Below are positions 15,261 to 23,634 of a stretch of DNA of 64,000 nucleotides, piece after piece. The notes under the pieces were generated by a model that had not been told where the DNA came from, ran no database searches, and saw only the letters and a program-made list of their open reading frames with translations. This DNA is from Oscillospiraceae bacterium (GTDB lineage Bacteria; Bacillota_A; Clostridia; Oscillospirales; Oscillospiraceae): positions 1 through 64,000 of the forward strand of contig JAETOP010000001.1 of assembly GCA_021771675.1 (NCBI GenBank). The letters run 5' to 3'. The position numbers and the translations under genes were made by a program. The stretch's first letter is position 1; the number at the start of each line of letters is the position of its first letter.

Positions 15261-15811
15261 ACTTGAATATCCTCCTGTTTCAGATAGGTGAGAAGCTTTC
15301 CCCTTGTGCGGCTCAGCTGCATTTTGACCTTGCTTTCGGTGATGGCGTACCGGGCGGCGATTTGGGCAATGGTGTCCATATGCCAGTACCGCCGCAGGAA
15401 AATCAGCCGGCTCTCCCTGGGAAGCTCTTCCAGAAACGCATCCAGCGCCCGCCCAATCTCCCGGTCCTCCAATTCCAAATCCCGCCGAGTGTCGGGAATG
15501 CACAGCTCCATCTCCTGGGTCAGGGTGACGATTTCCGCATTCCGCTTGGCAGCCAGCCTCCAGTTCACCTTGTGCAGGGAGAGGTGGCGGCAAATGGAGG
15601 CGATGAAGGCGTAGAAATGGTTTGGCCGCTGGGGCGGAATGATTTCCCAGGCCTTCATGTAGGTGTCGCTGACGCTTTCCTCGGCATCCTCCCGGTTGCT
15701 TAGAATCCGGAATGCCAGGGCGTGGAGCCTTTTGCCATAGGCATCGTCGGTGCAGCGGATGGCGGCTTCGTCCCGTGCCCAGTATAGATCGATGATTTTT
15801 GAATCTTCCAA
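15257..15811 (-). CDS. ECF RNA polymerase sigma factor (pair 2)
   Basis: 184 residues if started at TTG 15811 (LEDSKIIDLYWARDEAAI), which gives the same length and N-terminus as the pair 1 sigma and has AAGGAAG 8 bases upstream; GTG 15820 is an alternative. Region 2 contains DAEESVSDTYMKAWEIIPP, nearly identical to pair 1, and region 4 has FLRRYWHMDTIAQIAARYAI. It overlaps its anti-sigma gene by 4 bases. The -35-recognition helix differs slightly from pair 1 (TESKVKMQLSRTRGKL against TESAVLMRLNRTRAKL), so regulons may overlap without being identical. Confidence 0.88.
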   Translation of the reverse strand: MEDSKIIDLYWARDEAAIRCTDDAYGKRLHALAFRILSNREDAEESVSDTYMKAWEIIPPQRPNHFYAFIASICRHLSLHKVNWRLAAKRNAEIVTLTQEMELCIPDTRRDLELEDREIGRALDAFLEELPRESRLIFLRRYWHMDTIAQIAARYAITESKVKMQLSRTRGKLLTYLKQEDIQV

Positions 15812-15827
15812 TGGATTCACTTCCTTT

Positions 15828-15866
15828 CTCACCCTGGTAGTACATTTCCAATCCGAAAAGGTCACA
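15828..15866 (-). promoter_or_regulatory. Putative ECF-dependent autoregulatory promoter (pair 2)
   Basis: GTGACCTTTTC followed by TGGAA-N5-CTA-N2-AGGGTGAG on the minus strand, matching the motif before the pair 1 sigma gene in sequence and in distance to the start. Confidence 0.5.
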
Positions 15867-15878
15867 TTTTGACGGCAG

Positions 15879-15911
15879 AAAAAATTGAGCGCCTGCCGGA
15901 AACAGGCGCCC
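15879..15911 (-). terminator. Terminator of the cation exchanger gene
   Basis: GCGCCTG and CAGGCGC form a short GC-rich stem; reading the minus strand it is followed by TCAATTTTTT. It stands between the exchanger stop at 15927 and the ECF promoter. Confidence 0.75.
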
Positions 15912-15926
15912 AATCATTGAGATTCG

Positions 15927-16892
15927 TTACATGACAAACTGAATGACGCAGAAAGCGGCATAGACAAGGAGCAGGATGATGCCCTGGCTCCGGTGCAGCT
16001 TTTTGGTCAGCAGTGCGGGGATGGTCAAAAACGCCATGACGAAGAGCATCAGGGGGATGTCCAGCACCAGAGAGGCGTTGATTCCAAACAGGGTGTTGCT
16101 CTGGGGGATGGTGAAGGGCCTGAGAACCGTGGCCACGCCGGATACCAGCACCAGGTTCAGAATGTTGGCTCCGATCACATTGCCCAGGGAGAGGGAGCCG
16201 TGCCCCTTCACCAGGGAGGTGATGGCAGTGACCAGCTCCGGAAGGGAGGTGCCCAGGGCCACAAAGGTCAGGGCGATTACGGACTCCGGAACACCCAGGG
16301 CCTGGGCAATCAAAGTGCCGTTGTCCACCAGCAGGTTGGCGCCCACCGCAATCAGGGCAGCGCCGACAATCAGCATGACGATGCTCTTCCACAGGGGCCG
16401 CTCCTGCGGGGACTGCTCCTCCGGGGCAGTCTGGGTGGGATTTTGAAGGCCCTGGCGGATGGTGAAATACAGGTACAGCCCCAGCAGCAGAAGCAGCACC
16501 AGACCAATGGGGCGGCCAAAATACCCGGTCAGATATGCGTTCAGGCAGTAAACCGCAGCGGCAGCGAAGAAAAAGCCCACGGGAAGCACCAGGCTTTTCG
16601 GGTCCACCGGTGCCGGACGAACCGAAATGGTGATGGCCGCAATCAGGGCGGTATTGCAGATGATGGAGCCGATGGCGTTGCCATAGGCAATTTCACCGTG
16701 GCCGCTGAGGGCGGAGGTGGCAGAAACCATCACCTCCGGCAGCGTGGTGCCCAGGGATACCACCGTGGCGCCGATAATCAGCTCTGGCACGTGGAAATGC
16801 TCCGCAATGTCCGTGGCGCCGTCTACAAACCAGTCGCCGCCTTTAATCAGCAGAACAAGGCCCAGAATAAACAGCAAAACAGGAATTAACAT
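15927..16892 (-). CDS. CaCA-family Na+/Ca2+ (or K+/Ca2+) exchanger, YrbG type
   Basis: 321 residues with about ten membrane helices in two homologous halves joined by a hydrophilic loop (TQTAPEEQSPQERP, about residues 152-165). The alpha-1 repeat is GTTLPEVMVSATSAL followed by GNAIGSIICNTALI; the alpha-2 repeat is GTSLPELVTAITSL followed by GNVIGANILNL. The acidic residue in each GT(T/S)LPE is the ion ligand in the family. It probably exports calcium in exchange for sodium or protons across the cell membrane. The exact ions cannot be read from sequence. It has its own terminator. Confidence 0.9.
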   Translation of the reverse strand: MLIPVLLFILGLVLLIKGGDWFVDGATDIAEHFHVPELIIGATVVSLGTTLPEVMVSATSALSGHGEIAYGNAIGSIICNTALIAAITISVRPAPVDPKSLVLPVGFFFAAAAVYCLNAYLTGYFGRPIGLVLLLLLGLYLYFTIRQGLQNPTQTAPEEQSPQERPLWKSIVMLIVGAALIAVGANLLVDNGTLIAQALGVPESVIALTFVALGTSLPELVTAITSLVKGHGSLSLGNVIGANILNLVLVSGVATVLRPFTIPQSNTLFGINASLVLDIPLMLFVMAFLTIPALLTKKLHRSQGIILLLVYAAFCVIQFVM

Positions 16893-16954
16893 AATGCACT
16901 CCTTTTGAAAAGGTCAGGAAAGCTCTGATTCGGTTGAGCTTCCCTATGTAAGGC

Positions 16955-17836
16955 TCAGCGTTTAATGGCGTACTCCACCGGCATGTCGGCGGGCATATCC
17001 AGCAGGTCCGGATGGGCCAGCAGCTCCTTCACCAGCGCCATGGTGCCGGAGTAGTAGAAGCCGTCGGCAATGCGCTCATCCAGGGTGATGCCAACAGGAA
17101 TCACCTCGTGGAGGTCGGGGGTGCCATCCTCCCGATATTCCATTTTCATGTATTTTTTCCCGATGACCACGAAGCAGGAGTTGGTGCCCCAGTTCACCAG
17201 ATGGTGATAGCCACATTCCAGGCCGATGGAGCCCAGGTTGGCCAGCATGATGGAGGAGTGGTTGGGATCACTGCCGATGAGGCTCTGGGGGGCCCAGCCG
17301 TGCTTGTCCAGCCAGAGGACGGTCTTTCCAATCAGATTGATAAGCCATTGGGGGAACTTTGCTACAATGTCCATGGCTCCCGTGGAGGTATCGGCCACAT
17401 CGTCCCGCTTGGTCTCATGGATCACATTCATGATTTTCTCATGATAGGAGTCCATGGTATCCTTGGGGTCAAATTTGAAATTGGCCAGGCCCTCCTCGGA
17501 CTTGTCCGAGAATTTCTTTTTCACGGTAAAGGCGACGGTGATTTCCTTTTTCTGGTAGAGCTTGTTGTTGCAAACAAAGCGGTTCATTTTGGGACGCAGC
17601 ACAAAGGCCTTGCCCACTGCGCAGCTGATCACATGGAAGAATGTATACTTATCCTCTGTCCGGCCCTGGTTTTTCTTTTCCAGGTAGGCTTCCAAGGGAC
17701 GGTAGTCCAAATCAAAGCTGACAAAGGCCTCATTGTCCGCACGGTTCGGCATGATAATTGGCATAATCCGGTTCATGGAAGGAATGTCTCTCAGCCAGAC
17801 GGCATCCCGGCGATCTCCCCATTTTTTCTTAGGCAT
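16955..17836 (-). CDS. E2-like (CAT-fold) acyltransferase domain protein with altered active site
   Basis: 293 residues from ATG 17836, which has GGAGGT 7 bases upstream. The whole protein looks like the catalytic domain of 2-oxo-acid dehydrogenase E2 / chloramphenicol acetyltransferase: MPKKKWGDRRDAVWLRD, then FHVISCAVGKAF, then GSIGLECGYHHLVNWGT. There is no lipoyl or E1-binding domain. The motif that in E2 reads DHR-x2-DG is here DERIADG, so the catalytic histidine is replaced by glutamate while the Asp-Gly pair is kept. The protein may therefore be inactive as a standard acyltransferase, or use another chemistry. No E1/E3 genes are nearby. Confidence 0.75.
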   Translation of the reverse strand: MPKKKWGDRRDAVWLRDIPSMNRIMPIIMPNRADNEAFVSFDLDYRPLEAYLEKKNQGRTEDKYTFFHVISCAVGKAFVLRPKMNRFVCNNKLYQKKEITVAFTVKKKFSDKSEEGLANFKFDPKDTMDSYHEKIMNVIHETKRDDVADTSTGAMDIVAKFPQWLINLIGKTVLWLDKHGWAPQSLIGSDPNHSSIMLANLGSIGLECGYHHLVNWGTNSCFVVIGKKYMKMEYREDGTPDLHEVIPVGITLDERIADGFYYSGTMALVKELLAHPDLLDMPADMPVEYAIKR

Positions 17837-17871
17837 AGGTGTTACCTCCAATGGTGTTAAAAAGTATCAGT

Positions 17872-17900
17872 ATCATACCAGATTTGAAAAGGAATTGCAA
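17872..17900 (-). promoter_or_regulatory. Sigma-A-type promoter of the E2-like gene
   Basis: On the minus strand TTGCAA (17900-17895), 17-base spacer, TATGAT (17877-17872), about 35 bases before the start. Confidence 0.7.
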
Positions 17901-17964
17901 ACATTTTCTGACATCTTTTCTTTTCGATGCGTGGTATCCTATTTGTGTAACGGAGGGATAACAA

Positions 17965-18939
17965 ATGAAGTCGGTAAAATCATTCTGTTTTCAAATATTT
18001 ATGTTGGCATTTCTGCTCCCGGCAATGATCCTGTCTGTGACACAGCTGGACTGGCCAGAAGAGGACAATGTGGAGGCACAATTCGTGCCTCAGGAAGCAG
18101 GGCGGGAAATAGTTGTCGACCGGGATGGGGAACGGGCAGAAATGGACTTGGAGGAATACGTGACCCAGGTGGTGCTGGCGGAGATGCCCGGGGAATTTGA
18201 GCCGGAGGCATTGAAGGCCCAGGCGGTGGCGGCACGAACCTTTGCCTGGAAAGCATATTCCACCGGCGGCAAACACGGGGACGGCACGGTCTGCACAAAC
18301 GCTTCCTGCTGCCAGGGATTTGTGACGGCGGAAGATTTTGTAAACTACTACGGAACTGCCCAAGAACTGAAAAAAATCAAAGATGCGGTGTACGCAACCG
18401 CAGGGATGGTGATTACATACGGCGATCAGCTGATTGAAGCCGCCTACTTTTCAAGCTCCGGTGGAAACACAGAGGACGCCCTGGCGGTGTGGGGGCGGGA
18501 CTATCCCTACCTGACCGCTAAGGAAAGCCCGGAGGACTGGGAGCAGGGGGAGCAGGTTCAGGCCTTTTCCGCTGCTTTTTTGGAGCTTACCCTGGATACC
18601 CGGTTGGAGGATACCCCGGACACTTGGTTTCACGACTGGGAATATACCGCCGGCGGAGGCGTGGCAAGGGTGAGTATCGGGGATCAGTCTTTTTCCGGGA
18701 CTGCCCTCCGGAAGCTTCTGAACCTCCGCTCCACCGCTTTTTCTGTGACAATCAAGGACGATGTGGTGTCCTTCCACACCCGGGGCTATGGGCATCGGGT
18801 GGGTATGAGTCAATATGGGGCCAACGCCATGGCCCAGGAGGGGAAGACCTGGGAAGAAATTCTGCAATACTATTATGCCGGGACCAAATTGGTTTCTATT
18901 TCGGATATGGAGGAAAATGATCCGTTGGCGTTTGGATAA
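17965..18939 (+). CDS. spoIID: Stage II sporulation protein D, lytic transglycosylase
   Basis: 324 residues. An N-terminal membrane anchor (FCFQIFMLAFLLPAMILSV, about residues 7-25) places the rest outside the mother-cell membrane. The SpoIID domain has the catalytic-glutamate block VVLAEMPGEFEPEALKAQAV, then AARTFA, AAYFSSSGGNTEDA and the C-terminal GYGHRVGMSQYGANAMAQEG. In spore formers SpoIID, with SpoIIM and SpoIIP, thins septal peptidoglycan to drive engulfment; it cleaves glycan strands already stripped of stem peptides. The start has GGAGGG about 8 bases upstream. spoIIP, spoIIM and spoIIQ are not in this window. Confidence 0.92.
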   Translation: MKSVKSFCFQIFMLAFLLPAMILSVTQLDWPEEDNVEAQFVPQEAGREIVVDRDGERAEMDLEEYVTQVVLAEMPGEFEPEALKAQAVAARTFAWKAYSTGGKHGDGTVCTNASCCQGFVTAEDFVNYYGTAQELKKIKDAVYATAGMVITYGDQLIEAAYFSSSGGNTEDALAVWGRDYPYLTAKESPEDWEQGEQVQAFSAAFLELTLDTRLEDTPDTWFHDWEYTAGGGVARVSIGDQSFSGTALRKLLNLRSTAFSVTIKDDVVSFHTRGYGHRVGMSQYGANAMAQEGKTWEEILQYYYAGTKLVSISDMEENDPLAFG

Positions 18940-18964
18940 AATAACCATTATTTCAAAAATAAAA

Positions 18965-18993
18965 TTGAAAAATTTGGGAAAGTATGCTATGAT
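18965..18993 (+). promoter_or_regulatory. Sigma-A-type promoter of the nucleoside kinase gene
   Basis: TTGAAA (18965-18970), 17-base spacer, TATGAT (18988-18993), 32 bases before the start at 19026. Confidence 0.75.
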
Positions 18994-19025
18994 TTTTGAA
19001 ACACAAATTTTTGGAGGTGTCATCA

Positions 19026-20723
19026 ATGCAGTTGAAGATCGATGGAAAAGCCGTACAGGCCCAGCCGGGGCAGTCTTTGCGGGAGATTATCTGTGAGCAG
19101 GGAATGGATTCGGCGGCCCTTTCCACCCGGCCACTGGCGGCCAGGATTGCCGGTGAGGTCTTTACTTTGAACTATATCCCGGTGCGCTCCGATTGCACTC
19201 CGGAAACGGTTTCCGTCCGGCGGGCTATGGCAGCCTCCAATGGAGAGATTCGTCTGCTGCGCTACCATGACGACGCCGGAAAGAAAGTCTATACCCGCAC
19301 GGCGTGCTTTCTTGTCTTTCTGGCCATCCGGAAATGCTGGCCGGAGGGAACCGCAAAAATCAGCTGCACCATGGGCAACAGCGTGTATATTTCTGTGCGG
19401 GATTGCGAAAAATTTTCCATTGACCGGTTAAAGGAGCAGATGGAACGTTTCATCCGGGAGGATTTTTCCCTGATTCGCCGTCGGGTGCCCCTCCGGGAGG
19501 CGATCAATCAGTATGAGCGGAACAATCAGCACGACAAAGCTGAGCTGCTTCAGTGGTATGACTCAGAATACTTTGATGAGTATTTTTATCAAGATTTTTC
19601 CGATTATTTCTTCGGCGAGATGCTGCCCTCCTCCGGTTATCTCACGGTTTGGAACCTTCTCCCAGCAGATGGCGGCTTTATCCTGCTCTATCCCGACGAT
19701 TTGAAGCCGGACAGGAGCACCGTTTTCAAGGACAGTCCCAATTTCTTCTCGGTGTTTTCCGAGGGGAAGCGCTGGGGGGAGCTGATGGAATGCGAAACTG
19801 TGGGGGATTTGAACCAAAAGACTATTTCCGGCAGCATCCGGGAGCTGATCCGTGTCAACGAAGCGCTTCATGAAAAGGGCTTTTCCCAGATTGCGGATAT
19901 GGTCTGTCAGCGCAGCGCCCGGGTGGTGATGCTGGCCGGTCCCAGCTCCTCCGGCAAGACCACCTCTGCCAACCGCCTGGCCACCCAGCTCCGGGTCCAC
20001 GGCAAGAAGCCCATTCTGATGAGTCTGGACAATTATTACATCGACCGGGATAAAATTCTCCCCGGCCCGGACGGCAAGCTGGATTTGGAGCACATCAACA
20101 CTTTGGATGTAGACCTGTTCCGCCGGAATATTTCCCAGCTGCTCGGGGGAGAAGAGGTGGCTCTTCCAAGCTTCAACTTTGTCACGGGCAAACGGGAATG
20201 GAAGGGAGGGCAGCTGAGGCTCCAGGGCAACTCCGTCATCATCGTGGAGGGAATTCATGGCCTCAATCCCCGGATGGTTCCAACGGGCATCGGGGAAAAC
20301 GAAATCTTCAAGCTCTATGTCAGCCCCCTGCTGCCGCTGAATATGGACAATCACAACCGAATCCCCACCAGCTATCTGCGTCTGCTGCGGCGGATCGTCC
20401 GGGACTACGAAACCAGGGGCTCTTCGGTGCAGAAAACCATTTCCATGTGGGAATCCGTTCAGAGCGGAGAGAAGCGGTGGATTTTCCCCTACCAGGAAAA
20501 TGCGGATGTGATCTTCAACAGCTCCACCCTCTATGAGCTGGCGGTGCTGAAAAAGCATATTTTTCCCTTGCTGACGGAAATTACCCCTGAGGACAGCTGC
20601 TATGACGAAGTGCGTTCCATCGTCAAAATCCTTAGTTATATCCAGGAGGCGGATGTGGACGATGAAATTCCGCCCACAAGCATTGTCCGGGAATTCATCG
20701 GCGGCAACTCCTTTTATAGATGA
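19026..20723 (+). CDS. Uridine kinase-like nucleoside kinase with N-terminal TGS/ThrRS-like region
   Basis: 565 residues from ATG 19026, preceded by GGAGGT. The N-terminus (MQLKIDGKAVQAQPGQSLRE) looks like the TGS domain found in ThrRS, and about residues 60-230 resemble the ThrRS second domain. The C-terminal half is a uridine kinase/phosphoribulokinase P-loop kinase: MLAGPSSSGKTTSANRLA, then SLDNYYIDRD, and IVEGIHGLNPRM. This fusion is common in Bacillota, where it is annotated as a nucleoside kinase; its natural substrate is unclear. It stands alone with its own promoter and a strong terminator. Confidence 0.88.
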   Translation: MQLKIDGKAVQAQPGQSLREIICEQGMDSAALSTRPLAARIAGEVFTLNYIPVRSDCTPETVSVRRAMAASNGEIRLLRYHDDAGKKVYTRTACFLVFLAIRKCWPEGTAKISCTMGNSVYISVRDCEKFSIDRLKEQMERFIREDFSLIRRRVPLREAINQYERNNQHDKAELLQWYDSEYFDEYFYQDFSDYFFGEMLPSSGYLTVWNLLPADGGFILLYPDDLKPDRSTVFKDSPNFFSVFSEGKRWGELMECETVGDLNQKTISGSIRELIRVNEALHEKGFSQIADMVCQRSARVVMLAGPSSSGKTTSANRLATQLRVHGKKPILMSLDNYYIDRDKILPGPDGKLDLEHINTLDVDLFRRNISQLLGGEEVALPSFNFVTGKREWKGGQLRLQGNSVIIVEGIHGLNPRMVPTGIGENEIFKLYVSPLLPLNMDNHNRIPTSYLRLLRRIVRDYETRGSSVQKTISMWESVQSGEKRWIFPYQENADVIFNSSTLYELAVLKKHIFPLLTEITPEDSCYDEVRSIVKILSYIQEADVDDEIPPTSIVREFIGGNSFYR

Positions 20724-20757
20724 AAAAATCTCCGGTGCTTCGGCACCGGAGATTTTT
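20723..20757. terminator. Strong intrinsic terminator, bidirectional
   Basis: AAAAATCTCCGGTGC-TTCG-GCACCGGAGATTTTT: a stable stem of about 15 bp with a TTCG loop and A/T runs on both sides. It serves the kinase gene and probably the convergent gene ending at 20770. Confidence 0.92.
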
Positions 20758-20769
20758 GAACGCAAAGTA

Positions 20770-21090
20770 CTATTTTACAGCGATAACGGGAGGGCAGGGG
20801 TAGCCCAGGCAGAGGGAAACCAGCACACAGGCCAGAATCGACACGCAGGCCGTCACCATCCAGAGACTGCGCCGCCGGGTGAATTCCTTGGTCAGATACA
20901 GCCACACCAGCCCCAGCACAGAAATCAGAATGGCCAGCACGGCACAGATCACTTTAATCACAGCCCAAAAGCCCACACGGCTGGCCGCAAACATATACAA
21001 GAAGAAAATCAGGCCGTCACCAATCAATATCTTCATCATGAAGCTTTCCAGCTCACGATAGCGGTTACGGCTGCGGTTACGACTTGCCAC
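20770..21090 (-). CDS. Small membrane protein, three probable helices
   Basis: 106 residues if started at GTG 21090, which has GGAGGG 7 bases upstream (an upstream GTG at 21105 overlaps this site). The N-terminus is basic (VASRNRSRNRYRELESF). Three hydrophobic segments follow: LIGDGLIFFLYMFAASRVGF, AVIKVICAVLAILISVLGLV and VTACVSILACVLVSLCLGY. A basic stretch, TKEFTRRRS, lies before the last. Its promoter faces that of scpA. No family is recognised. Confidence 0.6.
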   Translation of the reverse strand: MASRNRSRNRYRELESFMMKILIGDGLIFFLYMFAASRVGFWAVIKVICAVLAILISVLGLVWLYLTKEFTRRRSLWMVTACVSILACVLVSLCLGYPCPPVIAVK

Positions 21091-21121
21091 GGGACATCCC
21101 TCCACGAATTATGTTATCTTG

Positions 21122-21150
21122 ATTTTAACACATCCATTTCCAAAATGCAA
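21122..21150 (-). promoter_or_regulatory. Sigma-A-type promoter of the small membrane protein gene
   Basis: On the minus strand TTGCAT (21150-21145), 17-base spacer, TAAAAT (21127-21122), about 32 bases before the start at 21090. Confidence 0.75.
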
Positions 21151-21187
21151 TCACTTTAACCTGAAAAGGATATTTTTTTCTACCCGC

Positions 21188-21216
21188 TTGCATGAACAGG
21201 AAAAGAGTGATATAAT
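21188..21216 (+). promoter_or_regulatory. Sigma-A-type promoter of the scpA operon
   Basis: TTGCAT (21188-21193), 17-base spacer, TATAAT (21211-21216), 43 bases before scpA. Confidence 0.8.
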
Positions 21217-21258
21217 CAGTATAAAATAGTGACACAATGGGATAGTAGGAGCTCTGAT

Positions 21259-22053
21259 ATGGCCGAACCGCAATATAAGCTGGAGGGAATTGTCCATACC
21301 CGAACCGAAACCATGGAGGATTTCGAGGGACCTTTGGACGTTATTTTCCTTCTGCTGAGCAAAAATAAAATTGAAATTCAGGATGTGTCCATTACCGCAA
21401 TTTTGGAGCAGTATCTGGCATACCTGGAGGAGATGAAACGGCTGGATATGGAAATTGCCAGCGAGTTTATCTCTATGGCCTCCCATCTCATGCTTATTAA
21501 GACAAAAATGCTTCTCTCCGCTGCTGAGCAGGCCGAGGCTGAGTCAGAGTTGGACTTGCTGCGCCAGAGCCTGATTGAGCGACGGCGCAAGGAAGCCATG
21601 GAGCAGATTCGGCTGGCAGTGGCTCAGCTGGAACCCCGGAATGAAATTGGCCGGTGCCTGTTTACCAAGGAGCCGGAGCCTCTGCGAAAGGATAAAACCT
21701 ATCGCTATCAGCACAGCGTCCTGGATTTGCTCCGGGCGCTGGACCTGATTGCCGAGCGAAACCAAAATCCGCTGCCGCCGCCCACGGCGAATTTCAAGGG
21801 CATTGTGGCCAGAGAGCCCTATCCCGTCACCAGGAAGGCCGGAGAGGTGCTCCGCCAGCTGGTCCTGCGGGGGGTGGAGCGGCTGAAAAGCCTTTTCCGG
21901 GGCAATAAGAGCCGGTCTGAAATTGTTGCCACTTTTTTGGCAATACTGGAATTGTGCAAAACCAATTCCGTCTCCGTAGAGGATGACAACTCCGGTGAAA
22001 ATCCCAACATCCGGCTGCTGAAAACCGATGGGAAGATAGGGGAGGAGCTTTGA
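21259..22053 (+). CDS. scpA: Segregation and condensation protein A
   Basis: 264 residues, the kleisin subunit of the SMC-ScpA-ScpB complex that compacts and separates chromosomes. MEDFEGPLDVIFLLLSKNKI is the conserved N-terminal kleisin block that contacts the SMC neck; SHLMLIKTKMLL follows in the usual place. The start at ATG 21259 has AGGAG upstream; the frame continues about ten codons further with no better site. The stop overlaps the scpB start (TGATG), as in most Bacillota. First gene of an operon that appears to run to rluB. Confidence 0.93.
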   Translation: MAEPQYKLEGIVHTRTETMEDFEGPLDVIFLLLSKNKIEIQDVSITAILEQYLAYLEEMKRLDMEIASEFISMASHLMLIKTKMLLSAAEQAEAESELDLLRQSLIERRRKEAMEQIRLAVAQLEPRNEIGRCLFTKEPEPLRKDKTYRYQHSVLDLLRALDLIAERNQNPLPPPTANFKGIVAREPYPVTRKAGEVLRQLVLRGVERLKSLFRGNKSRSEIVATFLAILELCKTNSVSVEDDNSGENPNIRLLKTDGKIGEEL

Positions 22054-22628
22054 TGGAACAGTCTCAAATCCAGCGTATTCTGGAAGCCATTTTGTTCGCC
22101 TCCGGAGAGCGAATGGAGATTTCCCGGCTTGCGGCAGTGCTGGAGGTGGATGAAAGGGAAATTGAACAAGCGGGGGATGCTCTTGCGGATCAGTTGGCCT
22201 TTGAGCGCCGGGGGATTCGTATTGTGCGGCTGGAGCGGGGGTATCAGATGGTATCCTCCGGCGAGATGGCGGATTACGTGACAAAAGCTTTGGAAACCAG
22301 AAAGCCTCCCAAGCTTTCTTCATCCCAACTGGAGGCACTGACCATTATTGCCTATTATCAACCGGCCACCAAGGCCATGGTGGAGCAGATTCGGGGAGTG
22401 GACAGTTCCTATTCCGTTGCCGCTCTGCTCAATAAAAAGTTGATTGAGGAGGCAGGGCGTCTGAATGTGCCCGGGCGGCCCATTCAGTATCGGACGACCC
22501 CGGATTTCCTTCGTACTTTCGGCCTGTCCTCCCTGGAAGAGCTCCCTCCCATTGATAAAATTGCCTTTGGAGAGCCAATTGAGCCCCAAGAAGTGCAGCC
22601 GGCCCAGACGCCGGAGGAGGCAACATAA
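22053..22628 (+). CDS. scpB: Segregation and condensation protein B
   Basis: 191 residues. It dimerises through winged-helix domains and binds the middle of ScpA. Characteristic blocks are IQRILEAILFASGERM at the start and LSSSQLEALTIIAYYQPATK followed by GRPIQYRTTPDFLRTFGL. ATG 22053 follows GGGGAGGAG and overlaps the scpA stop by one base. The last 25 residues are Pro/Glu-rich. The stop (TAATG) overlaps the next gene's start. Confidence 0.93.
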   Translation: MEQSQIQRILEAILFASGERMEISRLAAVLEVDEREIEQAGDALADQLAFERRGIRIVRLERGYQMVSSGEMADYVTKALETRKPPKLSSSQLEALTIIAYYQPATKAMVEQIRGVDSSYSVAALLNKKLIEEAGRLNVPGRPIQYRTTPDFLRTFGLSSLEELPPIDKIAFGEPIEPQEVQPAQTPEEAT

Positions 22629-23245
22629 TGGGGTGGCTTATTGCCCTGACAGTACTCTTGCTGATTGCCGCAATTCCTTTGGGGGTGCTGGTTCGATATG
22701 ATTCTCGAGGGCCTTTGGTTCGTGTGATTGCGGGTTTTGTGCGCTTCACAGTGATTCCCGTTCCCAAACGAACCAAGAAGCCAAAGAAAGAAAAGTCACC
22801 CAAGGCGGAAGCACCCCCAAAGCCGGCTCTCCAGCCGGCCCAAAAGGAAGCCGAAAAGAAGGGCGGCAGCCTTCGGGATTTTCTCCCCCTGGTGAACGTT
22901 CTGCTGGATTTTATGAGCAGCTTCCGAAAAAAACTGCGGGTGAACAATTTGACGCTCAAGTTAATTTTGGCGGGAGACGATCCCTGCGACCTGGCGTTGA
23001 ATTACGGAAGGGCCTGGGCAGCGCTGGGGAATCTGATGCCCATGTTGGATAAAATATTTGTCGTCGGCAAGCGGGACTGCGAAATTGAATGTGATTTCAC
23101 GGCCACACAGACCCTGGTGGTTGCCCAGATGGAATTGACGATTCGATTTGGTCGGCTGATTTCCCTGGGGCTTGTGTATGGCTTTCGCTTGCTGAAAGAA
23201 TTGCTGATTTTAAAGAAGAAACGTAAAGGCGGTGCAGTATCATGA
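22628..23245 (+). CDS. DUF2953 family membrane-anchored protein (YtfI-like)
   Basis: 205 residues. An N-terminal hydrophobic segment (GWLIALTVLLLIAAIPLGV) is followed by a beta strand region (RGPLVRVIAGFVRFTVIPV), a Lys/Pro-rich linker (KRTKKPKKEKSPKAEAPPKP) and the DUF2953 core (DPCDLALNYGRAWAALGNLM; ECDFTATQTLVVAQME). Its function is unknown. It overlaps ytfJ by 4 bases, as ytfI and ytfJ are adjacent in Bacillus, where this pair is linked to sporulation. The start shares a base with the scpB stop. Confidence 0.85.
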   Translation: MGWLIALTVLLLIAAIPLGVLVRYDSRGPLVRVIAGFVRFTVIPVPKRTKKPKKEKSPKAEAPPKPALQPAQKEAEKKGGSLRDFLPLVNVLLDFMSSFRKKLRVNNLTLKLILAGDDPCDLALNYGRAWAALGNLMPMLDKIFVVGKRDCEIECDFTATQTLVVAQMELTIRFGRLISLGLVYGFRLLKELLILKKKRKGGAVS

Positions 23246-23634
23246 GTCAGAAGCTTCCCGGTATGCTGGAAGGAACTATTCAGAAGATAAAAGAGATGAT
23301 CGATGTAAACTCCGTGGTGGGGCAGCCCATTACCACCCCGGACGGCGTGACTATCATTCCTGTTTCCAAGGTCAGCGTTGGCTTTGGGGGAGCGGGTTCC
23401 GACTTCACCAAGGGAAAGACGCCGGAGGGGGACAATCCCTTTGGCGGCGGCGTGGGAGCAGGAGTGAAGGTGACTCCCATCTGCTTCCTGGTGGTGAAGG
23501 AGGGAAATGTCCGGATGATTCCCGTGGCACAGGCAGCCAACACAACGGCGGATCGGCTGGTGGAGATGATACCCGACACATTGGACAAAATCACTTCCTT
23601 TATCGATTCCAAAACCGGCAGTAAAGGGGAATAG
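23242..23634 (+). CDS. ytfJ: Sporulation protein YtfJ (GerW family)
   Basis: 130 residues with the GerW/YtfJ pattern: SVVGQPITTPDGVTIIPVSK, the glycine-rich VSVGFGGAGSDF and GGGVGAGVKVTPICFLVV. In Bacillus, GerW is a forespore product needed for normal germination. The start overlaps the DUF2953 stop by 4 bases (ATGA). The bases just after its stop (23633-23657) match the end of repeat B. Confidence 0.92.
   Translation: MSQKLPGMLEGTIQKIKEMIDVNSVVGQPITTPDGVTIIPVSKVSVGFGGAGSDFTKGKTPEGDNPFGGGVGAGVKVTPICFLVVKEGNVRMIPVAQAANTTADRLVEMIPDTLDKITSFIDSKTGSKGE

Noticed and set aside
13536..15917. A single 793-codon frame suggesting a sigma/anti-sigma fusion
   Set aside because: The first about 220 codons are the sigma gene read in the wrong frame. 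The real anti-sigma start is ATG 15260, overlapping the sigma stop by 4 bases as in pair 1.
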